Shown piece after piece: positions 33,943-43,880 of a stretch of DNA of 64,000 nt. The number at the start of each line of letters is the position of its first letter. Position 1 is the stretch's first letter. The DNA comes from an uncultured Bacteroidota bacterium (GTDB lineage Bacteria; Bacteroidota; Bacteroidia; Flavobacteriales; Schleiferiaceae): contig CAJXNI010000001.1 in assembly GCA_913057235.1 (NCBI GenBank), positions 166,245 to 230,244 of the forward strand, read 5' to 3'. A program made the position numbers and the translations under genes. Below the pieces are notes generated by a model. It saw nothing but the letters and a program-made list of their open reading frames with translations. It had not been told where the DNA came from and did no database searches.

Positions 33943-36900
33943 TTGAACAGGGTACAAAAAATAGCATTCGGAATACTGTTTTTGGCATTGGTGAGTACAT
34001 CAGTAGTAGCCCAACCAACAGCTTACTTTATTCCCAACAAAGGTCAATGGGCTGGTGACTTTCATACCAAACTACCTTTGGCCCACGGTGCTCTTTTTTT
34101 TAAGTCTAATGGGTATAAGCTGAGCCTGCTTAATTTACCAGGTCATAGCCATGGTGCTGAATCTCAACATTCCCACACCACCACTTTGGGTTCAAGTTAT
34201 CAAATGGAGTTTTTAAACGCTCTTGCCCAGCCCCAAATAAAATACACTGAGCAGTCAGGACCTTTGCTAAACTATTTTTTAGGTAAAAACCCTAAAAACT
34301 GGGTTTCAGGTTTACAAGCTTTTAAAAGTCTTACGTATTTCAACATTTACGAAGGCATTCATTTAGAATTTAGCCAAAGTAATGATGCCTTAAAATACAA
34401 TATTGTGGTGGCGGCTGGCGCAGACCCAACTTTAATTGAACAGCATTACCAAGGTTTACGATCCCTTGATTTAAAAGATGGGATCTTAAATCTGGAAACG
34501 CACCTCGGCCTGCTTACTGAGTCAATTCCTGAAGCTTTTCAAATCATCAACGGTGAAAAAATACTGGTAGAATGCAGCTATCGGCTAAAAGGCCAAACTG
34601 TAAGTTTTAACATTGGCACTTATAACCCTGATTATGAGCTGGTAATTGACCCTTTGCTGGTTTTTTCAACGTTTAGTGGCAGTGGAGATCTCAACTATGG
34701 CAACACAGCAACCCCCGCCAAAGAAGGCCGGGTTTACGCGGCTGGCACCAATTTTGGCCCCAATTACCCTACCACCCTGGGGGCTGTGCAGCCAGGCTTT
34801 GCAGCCGATAGTATCTACAGCTGTGACGTAGCCATAAGCAAGTTTAGCAAGGATGGCTCCGCTTTGCTCTATGCAACCTACCTGGGCGGGCAAGGCGTTG
34901 AAGTTCCGCAAAGCTTAATTGCAGACCCAGAGGACAATTTATACATCTTGGGCGTTACGGGAGCTTCTGATTTCCCCATTACAGGTCAGGCTTATCAGTC
35001 TACTTTTAATGGGGGAAACTACATATCTAATGACGCAGTAAACCATATTGAAAATGGCGCTGATCTTTTTATGGCCAAATTAAGTGCCAATGGCAGCCAG
35101 CTTTTGGCCGCAACCTACTGGGGAGGTTCGGGAAATGAGGGCTATAATATTTTGGAAAAAAATTACGGAGACCACTTTAGAGGTGAACTCATCCTCACCC
35201 CCCAAAATCAGGTAGCGGTGGTAAGTTCTACTACCTCTATGGATTTAAGCGCCAGCGCCCTACCCAATGGGCCTAAAACTGAGCCTTCTCAAGATGCCTT
35301 GGTGGGAGTTTTTGATAAAACGCTGAGTACTAATTTATGGACTTCTTTTTTGGGCAACGACCAAATAGACGCGGGCTACGCATTGCAAGTGGTAGGTCCG
35401 TATTTATACATAACAGGGGGAACCCTAAGTAGCTCCTTTCCCTCTACCAGTGGTGCGCTGCAAACTGCTAATTCGGGAGATGTAGATGGTTTTATAGGTA
35501 AATTTGACCTGACTACCGGAGATAACGTGCGTAACACTTTTATAGGCACCCCTGATTATGACCAAAGCTACCTAATTCAATCTGATGGTGAAGGTATTTT
35601 TGTTTTTGGTCAAACCCAAGGAGACTGGGTAAGTACCCCCTCTAAGTTCAGCGTAAATAACGCCACGCAATTTCTCCTAAAGATTGACACCAGCTTAAGT
35701 ACGTTGAACTGGCAAACTACTCTAGGAAGCGGCCAGGATAAGCAAGATTTAGTGCCATCTGCTTTTTTAGTGGACCATTGCCGGAATATTTATTTGGCGG
35801 GCTGGAATGGGCAATCCAACACGGTAGGCAATCCACCGCAACAAAATGGCAATACCCACGGCCTGCCAACCCTGCTAGATGCCTACCAGAGCACCACTGA
35901 TGGTAATGACTTTTACTTTATGGTCTTATCACGTGAAGCGCAAAAATTGCTATATGCGAGCTTTTTTGGAGGAGCCGACCATGAACATGTAGATGGGGGC
36001 ACCAGTCGCTTTGATAAAGATGGTACGGTGTACCAGGCGGTGTGCTCCAATTGTATGAATTTAGGTTTTCCTACCACCTTGAATGCTTACAGCGCCAGTT
36101 CTGGAGCTCCTTCCTGTAATATGGCTGTTTTCAAATTTAAATTTGATCAAACTTTAGAAGCTGATGCCAATGTTAGTTTCACCACCGAAGTGGATTCTAT
36201 TTGTGATGGTCTGGTCGTAAAATTCTCAAATGCCAGCCTTAATGCCACCAATTATAAGTGGATCTTTGGCAATGGCGATAGCTCTACCCTTGCGGAGCCT
36301 ACTGTAACCTATAATGCCCTTGGCAACTACAAAATCACCTTTTTAGCGGTTGATACCATTTGCGGCATTGCCGATACTTTAATTTTTGAGATTGACCATA
36401 GCGAAGCCACTTTTCCCAAAGCGAAGCCAAGGTTAACTTACCAGGCCTGTGACCAAAATTTTAACGCTACACTAGATGCCTCGGAAAGTTTTAAAGCACA
36501 GCGCTTTACTTGGGAAATAGCCGGAAGAAACCAAGCCCTTAGCGGAGAAATAGAAAAAGTACAGTTCAATAATCCAGGGCCTCATCAAGTCCGACTAATT
36601 GTGAAGGATACGGTGTGTAATCGCAGTGATACTTCAGTTAGTTGGATTTATTTTAATGATACCCTGCCCGACCCTGTAGCTCAGCTGAATGTAAGCGAAT
36701 GCTCAAACGGCTCTATAGACATTGCTCTTAAAAATCATCAAGATTGGTATCAGTACAGCTGGCTGGTGAATGGCCAGGTCTTTCATGGTCCCAACCCGCC
36801 CATTAGGTTTAGAACCCCAGGTAACAAAAATGTGCGCTTGACCATTCAAGATACGCTTTGTAATAAAGAGTTTCACCAAAGCTTTAGGCTGCACTTGAAG

Positions 36901-37173
36901 TCAATAAGGCATAATGCCTACATACCCACCGCTTTTAGCCCCAACGGTGACGGCCTTAATGAAACCTTTAAGGTAGTGGGCGATGGTTGTGAAAGCGGCA
37001 ACTACCTGGTAATTTCCAATAGATGGGGTGCTGAGGTTTTTAAAACTAAAGAGCCATTTAATCATTTTTGGGACGGTACTATAAATGGAGTCCAGGCCCC
37101 GGCAGGAGTTTATACCTACCAACTGAAGAACGGTGATGAAATTTTGCAAGGCAGTTTTACCCTTATTCGCTAA
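33943..37173 (+). CDS. Large surface protein exported by type IX secretion
   Basis: The 1076-residue protein starts at TTG 33943 with a signal peptide ending near VVAQP. An N-terminal domain (about 25-230) contains FIPNKGQWAGDFHTKLPLA and VIDPLLVFSTFSGSG, the usual start of the DUF7948/SBBP-type surface proteins. SBBP-type beta-propeller repeats such as YATYLGGQGVE follow. A PKD-like domain (about 742-807) has NYKWIFGNGDSST. The end (about 1000-1076) is the CHU_C/gliding-associated domain: PTAFSPNGDGLNETFKV and GVYTYQLKNGDEI. It should be secreted by T9SS and attached to the cell surface. Its stop overlaps the hutH stop on the other strand. Confidence 0.93.
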   Translation: MNRVQKIAFGILFLALVSTSVVAQPTAYFIPNKGQWAGDFHTKLPLAHGALFFKSNGYKLSLLNLPGHSHGAESQHSHTTTLGSSYQMEFLNALAQPQIKYTEQSGPLLNYFLGKNPKNWVSGLQAFKSLTYFNIYEGIHLEFSQSNDALKYNIVVAAGADPTLIEQHYQGLRSLDLKDGILNLETHLGLLTESIPEAFQIINGEKILVECSYRLKGQTVSFNIGTYNPDYELVIDPLLVFSTFSGSGDLNYGNTATPAKEGRVYAAGTNFGPNYPTTLGAVQPGFAADSIYSCDVAISKFSKDGSALLYATYLGGQGVEVPQSLIADPEDNLYILGVTGASDFPITGQAYQSTFNGGNYISNDAVNHIENGADLFMAKLSANGSQLLAATYWGGSGNEGYNILEKNYGDHFRGELILTPQNQVAVVSSTTSMDLSASALPNGPKTEPSQDALVGVFDKTLSTNLWTSFLGNDQIDAGYALQVVGPYLYITGGTLSSSFPSTSGALQTANSGDVDGFIGKFDLTTGDNVRNTFIGTPDYDQSYLIQSDGEGIFVFGQTQGDWVSTPSKFSVNNATQFLLKIDTSLSTLNWQTTLGSGQDKQDLVPSAFLVDHCRNIYLAGWNGQSNTVGNPPQQNGNTHGLPTLLDAYQSTTDGNDFYFMVLSREAQKLLYASFFGGADHEHVDGGTSRFDKDGTVYQAVCSNCMNLGFPTTLNAYSASSGAPSCNMAVFKFKFDQTLEADANVSFTTEVDSICDGLVVKFSNASLNATNYKWIFGNGDSSTLAEPTVTYNALGNYKITFLAVDTICGIADTLIFEIDHSEATFPKAKPRLTYQACDQNFNATLDASESFKAQRFTWEIAGRNQALSGEIEKVQFNNPGPHQVRLIVKDTVCNRSDTSVSWIYFNDTLPDPVAQLNVSECSNGSIDIALKNHQDWYQYSWLVNGQVFHGPNPPIRFRTPGNKNVRLTIQDTLCNKEFHQSFRLHLKSIRHNAYIPTAFSPNGDGLNETFKVVGDGCESGNYLVISNRWGAEVFKTKEPFNHFWDGTINGVQAPAGVYTYQLKNGDEILQGSFTLIR

Positions 37174-38681
37174 AAAATAAGTTCTGTATCTACTTCCACG
37201 CCCTCTATAAATTCCAGGGCTTTGGCTATATCTTTACTTAGAATACGATCTTCTTCAATGAGCGGCACCTCTTCTCTAAAAGCTTGTACAAACTGGTTAA
37301 TAAAAGGAGAGCTACTATCGGTTCTAAAACTTAAAGCCTGAGAGGCCGTAATGAGCTCTATGGCCAAAATGGTTTTTAAATTTTCAATTACTCTTAGCGT
37401 TTTGGTAGCCGCATTGGCACCCATGCTAACGTGATCTTCCTGACCGTTGGAAGAAACTATACTGTCTACTGAAGCAGGTGTGCAAAGCTGTTTGTTTTGA
37501 CTTACCACCGAAGCAGCTGTGTACTGGGCAATCATTAAACCTGAATTTAAGCCCGGTTTTTTAACGAGAAAAGCCGGTAATTGCCTTTGTCCGCTAATTA
37601 GCAAATAGGTTCTGCGCTCCGAGATATTTCCAATTTCGGCCATAGCCAAAGCAAAGCTGTCTAAAGCCAAGGCTAGGGTTTGCCCATGAAAATTACCGCC
37701 CGAAATTATTTTCCCCTCTTCTGGGAAGATGGTAGGATTATCAGTAACGGCATTGATTTCACCGGTTAAAACTTTGCTTACATATTGCAGCAAATCTTTA
37801 CTAGCACCGTGCACCTGCGGAATACAACGAAATGAGTAGGGATCTTGCACGTGCTCCTTGGGCCGTTGAATTAAGGCACTTCCCGCTAAGAATTCGCGTA
37901 TTCTTTGAGCGGTTTCTATTTGACCCTGATGATTTCGGGCATGATGGATGAGTTCGTCAAAAGGCTCTGAACGTCCGTCATAACCCTCTAAAGAAATACT
38001 GGCAATTAAATCGGAAAGGTACATGAGCTTTACAGCTTGAAAGTATACGTGGCAGCCTATAGCCAGCATAAATTGTGTTCCATTAAGCAAAGCCAAACCT
38101 TCCTTAGATTTAAGGTTTATAGGCGCTATAGATAATTGATCCAGAACCTTTTGAGCCTCTTGATAACGGCCTTCATAGTAGATTTCACCCTCGCCCATTA
38201 GGGCTAAAGCCATATGAGCAAGTGGGGCCAAATCACCACTAGCCCCTAAAGAGCCTTGTTCAAAAACTTTGGGGCTTAGTCCGTGATTGTAAAACTCTAT
38301 TATTTTCTCAACTAGCAAAGGTCTTACGCCTGAATGGCCGTAAGACAAGCTCTGAGCCTTTAATAATAGCATAAGTCGCACAATATCGGGCTCTAAAACT
38401 GCCCCCGTGCCACAGGCGTGGGAGCGCACCAGGTTTTCTTGCAACCTCTCAAGGTCACGGCCCTCTATGGTAACGTTGTACAAAGAACCAAATCCTGTAT
38501 TAATTCCGTATATCGGTTCCTCTTGCGCTTCCATTCTGGCATCTAAAAACTCTCGGCAATCTTTCACCTTCTGCAAGGCTGCAGCCGATAAGCTTAGAGC
38601 TTTCTCATCGCTTACAATTTGGTAAAGCTTCTGGAGAGAAAGATGGTTTGCGCTTATTTGATGGGTTTTAGTGTAGGCCAT
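37170..38681 (-). CDS. hutH: Histidine ammonia-lyase
   Basis: The 503-residue enzyme (ATG 38681; a TTG lies two codons upstream) removes ammonia from histidine to give urocanate, the first step of histidine breakdown. The MIO prosthetic group forms from Ala147-Ser148-Gly149 in GSLGASGDLAPLAH. The active Tyr58 lies in YGINTGFGSL. Family blocks LNGTQFMLAIG and QEDHVSMGANAATKT are present. The start overlaps the end of hisS by 14 nt, so the two genes are translated together. No hutU, hutI or hutG is in the window. Confidence 0.96.
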   Translation of the reverse strand: MAYTKTHQISANHLSLQKLYQIVSDEKALSLSAAALQKVKDCREFLDARMEAQEEPIYGINTGFGSLYNVTIEGRDLERLQENLVRSHACGTGAVLEPDIVRLMLLLKAQSLSYGHSGVRPLLVEKIIEFYNHGLSPKVFEQGSLGASGDLAPLAHMALALMGEGEIYYEGRYQEAQKVLDQLSIAPINLKSKEGLALLNGTQFMLAIGCHVYFQAVKLMYLSDLIASISLEGYDGRSEPFDELIHHARNHQGQIETAQRIREFLAGSALIQRPKEHVQDPYSFRCIPQVHGASKDLLQYVSKVLTGEINAVTDNPTIFPEEGKIISGGNFHGQTLALALDSFALAMAEIGNISERRTYLLISGQRQLPAFLVKKPGLNSGLMIAQYTAASVVSQNKQLCTPASVDSIVSSNGQEDHVSMGANAATKTLRVIENLKTILAIELITASQALSFRTDSSSPFINQFVQAFREEVPLIEEDRILSKDIAKALEFIEGVEVDTELIF

Positions 38682-40032
38682 GCCCAAGCTGATTTTGAGG
38701 GTTAAATTGCTCTAATAATTCTATTTCTCGCAGTTGCTGTTGTTCGCCTGTGCTCATGTTTTTTACACCAAAACTACCCGCCTCCATTTCTTTTTCACCT
38801 ATAAGCACCACGTAGGCCATGCCATTCTTATTGGCAAAATCTAATTGTTTTCTGAGCTTAACGGCATCAGGGTACACCTCGGCTTTAACCCCCAGGGTGC
38901 GTAGCTTCTGTACCAACCCTAAACTAAATAGGGCTTCACTATTTCCAAAGTTTGCAAAAAGCACTTCCGTAGATTGCTCTTTTAAGTCAGGAAAAAGACC
39001 GAGCTCTTGCAAGCAAATTTGAATACGATCTAAGCCAAAAGAGATTCCTATTCCCGGTAAGTCCTTCTTACCAAAAATGCCCGTTAAATCATCATAACGG
39101 CCGCCCCCACCAATTGATCCCATTTCAACGCCCTGAGCGGTAACCTCAAAAATGGATCCCGTGTAATAATCTAAACCACGGGCCAGCGTAATATCTAACT
39201 GCAGGTTGCTAATCCCTAAATTTTGGGCACCTTCCAGCACTACTTCAAGTTCCTCCAAGCCCTTTTTTCCAATTTCTGATTGGGCGCAAAGGGCTCCCAG
39301 CTGCTCTAAGCGCTCTTGATTTGAGCCACCTATAGTAAGTATTTTTTTGAAACCGTTTACAGCGTTAACTGGAAACTGCAGTTTAGTTAGTTCATCCAAA
39401 ACCCCCTGAGCTCCAATCTTATCCAATTTATCCAGGGCCACCGTAAAATGGCCAAATCGATCTTGTACCCCAAAGGCCTCGGCCAACCCAAAGAGCAGCT
39501 TACGGTTGTTTAACTTTAGAATTACAGGCAGTTGCAGGGCCTTAAAAACCTCTTGATAAAGCGCCAAAAACTCCACCTCTTGCAGCAGAGAAGTAGAACC
39601 TACCGCATCTGCATCACATTGTACAAATTCTCTGAACCTGCCTTTTTGGGGCCGGTCTGCCCGCCACACGGGTTGTATTTGAAAACGCTTGAATGGAAAG
39701 GTAAGCTCATTTTGGTTTTGCACCACAAAGCGGGCAAAGGGCACCGTTAAATCATAGCGCAGAGCTTCCTCAATGCGGCTCTCCATTTTACCATCGGCTA
39801 AAGCCTGGTTTAATTTTTTACCACGGGGCAAAAGCTTAAAAACCAATCGGTCACCCTCCTCTCCATACTTACCGGTTAAGGTTTCTACCTTTTCCAGGGC
39901 GGGTGTTTCTATTGGATTGAAGCCATATTTTTTGAAGGCTTCTTTGAGCGTGTTTACTATATACTCACGTTGCTGCATGGCCCCGGGCAAAAAGTCTCGG
40001 GTGCCCTTTGGTAAAGCTGCTTGTAGGGGCAT
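38668..40032 (-). CDS. hisS: Histidyl-tRNA synthetase
   Basis: This 454-residue class II synthetase charges tRNA-His. Motif 1 lies around KEAFKKYGFNPIETPALE, motif 2 around RYDLTVPFARFV and FQIQPVWRADRPQKGRFREF, and the HisA-type blocks are LDITLARGLDYYTGSIFE and GGGGRYDDL. Motif 3 is LPGIGISFGLDRI. The C-terminal anticodon-binding domain ends near residue 440. It precedes hutH, which starts within its 3' end. A -7 box lies 16 nt before the start. Confidence 0.96.
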   Translation of the reverse strand: MPLQAALPKGTRDFLPGAMQQREYIVNTLKEAFKKYGFNPIETPALEKVETLTGKYGEEGDRLVFKLLPRGKKLNQALADGKMESRIEEALRYDLTVPFARFVVQNQNELTFPFKRFQIQPVWRADRPQKGRFREFVQCDADAVGSTSLLQEVEFLALYQEVFKALQLPVILKLNNRKLLFGLAEAFGVQDRFGHFTVALDKLDKIGAQGVLDELTKLQFPVNAVNGFKKILTIGGSNQERLEQLGALCAQSEIGKKGLEELEVVLEGAQNLGISNLQLDITLARGLDYYTGSIFEVTAQGVEMGSIGGGGRYDDLTGIFGKKDLPGIGISFGLDRIQICLQELGLFPDLKEQSTEVLFANFGNSEALFSLGLVQKLRTLGVKAEVYPDAVKLRKQLDFANKNGMAYVVLIGEKEMEAGSFGVKNMSTGEQQQLREIELLEQFNPQNQLGHGLH

Positions 40033-40048
40033 ATTCTTAATTTGTGGG

Positions 40049-40056
40049 CAAAATTA
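40049..40056 (-). promoter_or_regulatory. -7 promoter box for hisS-hutH
   Basis: The minus strand reads TAATTTTG, matching TAnnTTTG exactly, 16 nt before the hisS ATG. Confidence 0.6.
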
Positions 40057-40072
40057 GAATTTTAATCCAGCC

Positions 40073-41002
40073 TTACAGTGGGCTTTCGCAGAGGTTTTGA
40101 ATTTCAACAAATTCTTCTGAATCTTTAAAAAAGTGCCAACTCCAGCGGTTGTTGGAAAAATTCTCTAAAGGGTTTTCCTGATGAAAATAGAGCTGCGCCA
40201 AACCTTCTAAGCCCAACTTTTGATAAGTCAGCAAAATTAGGCACTGTGTGCGAATTTTCTTCTGCTGCTCGGTATAACTTGACCATTTATCTCGGTACAG
40301 CAGATAAACGGGCGGCTCGCAAATTTTAAAATAATATTGAAGGGTCTCTTTACTTACCTTTTGGTAGTTGATTTTATGGTATTTGGGGTTTTGAGCACTG
40401 TATTCTAGTTGAAACTGGTTGCCTATTTTTAAAGGCAACCCGGTTTTGGCTAGCATTTGCATGCCGGCTGCATTAACGTAGGCACTTTCTTTTAAACGCT
40501 TCCCCTCTACCTCAAACTCATAAACTATCCGCTTTTTTTGTACTCCCACTACAGTTGCCACGGTGGTTTGCTTATCGCGATTTAGCATGAGTTGGAAGAA
40601 CCAGTCATAGGCGTAATAAACGCTGAAGCCCAGCACTACCAAACCCAAAAGCGTATAAATGGCTTTGGAGTATTCGCGTGCTTGTTCTTCAGCTTTTTGT
40701 TGTCTTTTCTGGGCCGCTTTTTTCTTTAGTTTTTCACGAGCTTTTTCCCTAGCCCGCTTTTGCAATGTTTCATAAACCACCTCCATCTCACGGGCTGAGT
40801 AGACCGGCTTTTTCTTTTGCTGGGCACGCACGCCCATTAGCACTTCGTAAGCTTCTACAATGCGCAAAAAACGTTCTTTGGCCTCAGGGTTTTTATCGGG
40901 GTGATATTGCATGGCCAGTTGGCGGTAAGCCTTTTTAATGGACGGCTTATCAGCATCTGGCGAAAGCCCTAAGATTTTATAGTGTTGCTCTAAGGATGAC
41001 AT
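40073..41002 (-). CDS. Membrane-anchored J-domain protein
   Basis: The 309-residue protein has an N-terminal J domain (4-62) with HPD at 34-36 ([13 protein letters not shown]), the motif that stimulates DnaK. Next come a basic, coiled-coil-like Arg/Lys/Ala/Gln stretch (about 70-112) and one transmembrane segment (about 115-136). A C-terminal domain of unknown family follows (about 145-309). It lacks the zinc finger and substrate domains of classical DnaJ, so it is a type III J-protein that probably recruits DnaK to the membrane. The hisS promoter lies just past its end. Confidence 0.85.
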   Translation of the reverse strand: MSSLEQHYKILGLSPDADKPSIKKAYRQLAMQYHPDKNPEAKERFLRIVEAYEVLMGVRAQQKKKPVYSAREMEVVYETLQKRAREKAREKLKKKAAQKRQQKAEEQAREYSKAIYTLLGLVVLGFSVYYAYDWFFQLMLNRDKQTTVATVVGVQKKRIVYEFEVEGKRLKESAYVNAAGMQMLAKTGLPLKIGNQFQLEYSAQNPKYHKINYQKVSKETLQYYFKICEPPVYLLYRDKWSSYTEQQKKIRTQCLILLTYQKLGLEGLAQLYFHQENPLENFSNNRWSWHFFKDSEEFVEIQNLCESPL

Positions 41003-41126
41003 TTTTTGTGAGGGTACGACATGCTTACGGACTAATGTAGCTTACCGTTTGTTTAAATTCTTATAATGTGTTTGTTTTATACTAATTACAGTAAATTGCT
41101 TTATTTTGAGGGCGCAATTTAGCCCT

Positions 41127-41795
41127 ATGAATCAACCAACCCTACGAAATGGCCTTCTTTTGTTGGCGTTTTTGATCTCCTCTTGTCTGGTGGCGCAAGA
41201 TTTAATTCTTGACATGCGAGCGGGAATCTCGGCTTTTAGAAGTGAAACCTCTAAAAATGCTGATTTTCTCATTGAAGAACTAGGTCAAGACTTCAGCTTG
41301 CATCTATCTTTTCCTTTAGATAATGCTCAATGGTCCATAACCGGAGAATTGGGTTACAGCCATACTATGGGCGAAAGAGACCTTATAAGAGGTAATAACG
41401 TAATCGTGGGGATCTACAAAACCACGGCCATTCATTATTTTTTAGGTGCGGGGGTTCGTTACGTTTTCAGCAAAGACGCCCAAAACTACAATCTTTACAG
41501 TGGTCAGTTCTTACCGTATTTAGGTGTTTCAGTAGGTGGTGTGAATTTCCAAAACTCAACCAACCGAGAGCTGGTGCCAGCCAATGGCTTTGAAATTTCT
41601 GAAAAAATGCATTGGGGTTTGGCCACGCAGGCGGAAGCAGGTTTTACAGTAATGCTAAATGATCAATGGGGATTAGGGGGCTATATGAGTTGGCGGCTAG
41701 GGTTTTCAGACCTCTGGGATGGTATAGATGGTCTTACCCAATATGATGATTGGCTAGTAAGAGGCGGAATCTCTGTCACTTATGGTTTTGACTAA
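41127..41795 (+). CDS. Outer-membrane-like protein, tandem paralog 1
   Basis: This protein (222 residues from the ATG at 41127; a TTG at 41106 is also open) has a signal peptide ending LISSCLVAQ and a series of barrel-type strands. The C-terminal half contains LGGYMSWRLGFSDLWDGIDG and then DWLVRGGISVTYGFD, which ends in an aromatic closing strand. The next gene carries the same C-terminal plan, so the two are paralogs from duplication. The function is unknown. Confidence 0.72.
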   Translation: MNQPTLRNGLLLLAFLISSCLVAQDLILDMRAGISAFRSETSKNADFLIEELGQDFSLHLSFPLDNAQWSITGELGYSHTMGERDLIRGNNVIVGIYKTTAIHYFLGAGVRYVFSKDAQNYNLYSGQFLPYLGVSVGGVNFQNSTNRELVPANGFEISEKMHWGLATQAEAGFTVMLNDQWGLGGYMSWRLGFSDLWDGIDGLTQYDDWLVRGGISVTYGFD

Positions 41796-41859
41796 ATTCT
41801 TACGCCTAATTGCTTGCAAAGTGTTAAATTGCTTGTAATTAAATTCTGATGGTTTAAGC

Positions 41860-42519
41860 GTGATACTAACCAAGCATTCAATTACCATAGTTCTGATATT
41901 GGTGGCTTTAGGCTTAAAGTCTCAAAAAAAAGATTATTACCTAGCCGTAAAGGGAGGTGTATGGGCAGTGCGAGGAGAAACATCAAGCGATAATCTAGAG
42001 GATCTTAGCCTGGGTAGCAATTTTGCTTTGATGCACGGTGTGCCCTTGAAGGATAATCGCTTTGAACTGAATACAGAATTCGATTACGGTATTGCCGATA
42101 TCAACCGTGAAGTAAGGGTCACTAACGCCTCAAGATCCACCTACAGAGCCACCGTGCAACAAACCGCTTTTTCTTTAGGGCTCAGAACCTATTTAAACGC
42201 ACCATCAGGCAGCACCCGTAAAACAGCTCGTTTGGTAAATTTATACGGTGCGGTTTTCTCAGGTATGTTATTAAATTCCGTAAAGTCAAACTACAATTTG
42301 TTAGGCGAGAATGACTTCAAGTATCAAGGCGGTAGGCACAAGACATTTTTCGTGGGCGTTGAAGCGGGACTTCTCTATAACACTGATGGCCACTTTAATT
42401 TTGGTTTGTATGTAAACTTACGGCACGGCTTTGATGACTACTGGGATGGGCTGAAAGGCCAAAGTGGCTCCAATGATTTCGTGGCTCGTTCCGGAATTTC
42501 TTTTTCATACCTCTTGTAA
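41860..42519 (+). CDS. Outer-membrane-like protein, tandem paralog 2
   Basis: The 219-residue protein begins at GTG 41860 with a signal peptide ending near GLKSQ. It shares the layout of its upstream neighbour: AVKGGVWAVRGETSSDN parallels DMRAGISAFRSETSKN, and GLYVNLRHGFDDYWDGLKG parallels GGYMSWRLGFSDLWDGIDG. Both end in an alternating strand (ARSGISFSYLL). It is a diverged tandem duplicate. No partner gene hints at its substrate. Confidence 0.72.
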   Translation: MILTKHSITIVLILVALGLKSQKKDYYLAVKGGVWAVRGETSSDNLEDLSLGSNFALMHGVPLKDNRFELNTEFDYGIADINREVRVTNASRSTYRATVQQTAFSLGLRTYLNAPSGSTRKTARLVNLYGAVFSGMLLNSVKSNYNLLGENDFKYQGGRHKTFFVGVEAGLLYNTDGHFNFGLYVNLRHGFDDYWDGLKGQSGSNDFVARSGISFSYLL

Positions 42520-42554
42520 GTATTACGCATCACATAAACTGAAAAAGCAAAGTG

Positions 42555-42562
42555 TACTTTTG
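42555..42562 (+). promoter_or_regulatory. -7 promoter box for the YeiH-type gene
   Basis: TACTTTTG matches TAnnTTTG exactly and ends 17 nt before the ATG at 42580. Confidence 0.6.
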
Positions 42563-42579
42563 CGGGCTATAATTTTAGA

Positions 42580-43491
42580 ATGCTGGCCAAGGTTATATTT
42601 GTTTTATTAGCTGTTTTGAGTCTCACGCCCTGGGTAAGTCCAGCTATTGCTCTTTTAATGGGCTTGGCTTTATCCTTAAGCTTAGGTAACCCTTTTAATA
42701 AAACAAGTAAAGTCGGAACCAATTGGCTACTAAAAATAGCCATTGTGGGCCTTGGCTTTGGAATAAATGCGCAAGAAACATTGAGCGTAAGTATTAATGG
42801 TTTTTATCTGACCATTTTAAGTATCGCTATAACAATGCTTTTAGGAACCTGGCTTGCCAAAAAGCTCAGGTTGGCCCCCACCGGAGGTTACCTAATTTCA
42901 AGTGGTACAGCTATTTGCGGAGGAAGCGCCATTGCGGCCATTGCGGCCATTTTAAAGGCCTCCCCTAAAGACATTAGCATGGCTATGGGTACCGTATTTC
43001 TACTGAATAGCTTGGCGCTACTTATTTTCCCGCTAATTGGTCATTGGTTAGAACTGACCCAAGCACAATTTGGATTGTGGAGTGCCATTGCCATTCATGA
43101 TACCAGCTCTGTTGTTGGCGCTGCAGCCATGTATGGAGAAGAGGCATTAAAAATTGCCACCACCGTAAAGCTGGCCAGAGCCCTTTGGATTATTCCTTTA
43201 GCGATTGTTACCAGTTTAATTTTTAAAACTGGTGGTAAAATAAAATACCCCTATTTTATCGGACTTTTCATTATGGCCGTACTTTTACATAGCCTTATCA
43301 ATCTGCCGCCCGGCCTAACGGAGTTTGCTGTGTTAATTGCTAAAAGACTTATGAGCCTCACTTTATTTCTGGTGGGTACAAACCTTAGTCTTCAGCAGAT
43401 AAAACAATCGGCAGGTAGTTCACTATTGTTAGGAATAGTGCTTTGGATTATCATAGCGGTTGGCAGCTTGACAGTCATTCTATGGCTCTAG
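42580..43491 (+). CDS. YeiH/UPF0324-family transporter
   Basis: The 303-residue protein has about ten hydrophobic segments and the family blocks LKIAIVGLGFGINAQ, ISSGTAICGGSAIAAIAAI and AIAIHDTSSVVGAAAMYGEE. UPF0324 members are putative sulfate or anion exporters; the substrate is not certain. The stop overlaps the stop of the minus-strand gene 43488-43868 within CTAG. It has its own -7 box. Confidence 0.85.
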   Translation: MLAKVIFVLLAVLSLTPWVSPAIALLMGLALSLSLGNPFNKTSKVGTNWLLKIAIVGLGFGINAQETLSVSINGFYLTILSIAITMLLGTWLAKKLRLAPTGGYLISSGTAICGGSAIAAIAAILKASPKDISMAMGTVFLLNSLALLIFPLIGHWLELTQAQFGLWSAIAIHDTSSVVGAAAMYGEEALKIATTVKLARALWIIPLAIVTSLIFKTGGKIKYPYFIGLFIMAVLLHSLINLPPGLTEFAVLIAKRLMSLTLFLVGTNLSLQQIKQSAGSSLLLGIVLWIIIAVGSLTVILWL

Positions 43492-43868
43492 AAAATCAGA
43501 GGGTCAAAACCAAGAACCAACTGCCAAAAAAGAGTTAATAAACTTAAAATAATGTAGACGTAACGCCTTACCCAGAGCTTGAGCACCTTGCGGTTAGGGT
43601 AATACCCGAGTTGCTCAAAAAGGTAGGAATAGAAGGTAGTATCTTCAGCATCTTCCAAGTCATGTTTTGCGTTTAGCAGGCAGCGGTTAAAAATTAAAAA
43701 CTGCAACAATACAATTACATAGGCCGAAACCATTAAATACCACGAAAATAAAAAGGGCCCCACCCAAGCCAGGGCTGTAATTAAAACGTGAAACCAAAAG
43801 GTAGCATTATGGGTACTGGTACTAGGGGCCACTTTTTGTTTGTTACTCATTACGTAATGGGTTTTCAT
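43488..43868 (-). CDS. Small membrane protein of regulator operon
   Basis: The 126-residue protein (ATG 43868) has two or three predicted membrane segments (about 27-63 and 103-122), with a polar loop containing AKHDLEDAEDTTFYSYLFEQ between them. No family is recognised. It follows the winged-helix regulator gene by 12 nt and is the last gene of a three-gene operon. Its stop shares CTAG with the YeiH-type gene. Confidence 0.7.
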   Translation of the reverse strand: MKTHYVMSNKQKVAPSTSTHNATFWFHVLITALAWVGPFLFSWYLMVSAYVIVLLQFLIFNRCLLNAKHDLEDAEDTTFYSYLFEQLGYYPNRKVLKLWVRRYVYIILSLLTLFWQLVLGFDPLIF

Positions 43869-43880
43869 CAAATATACAAG

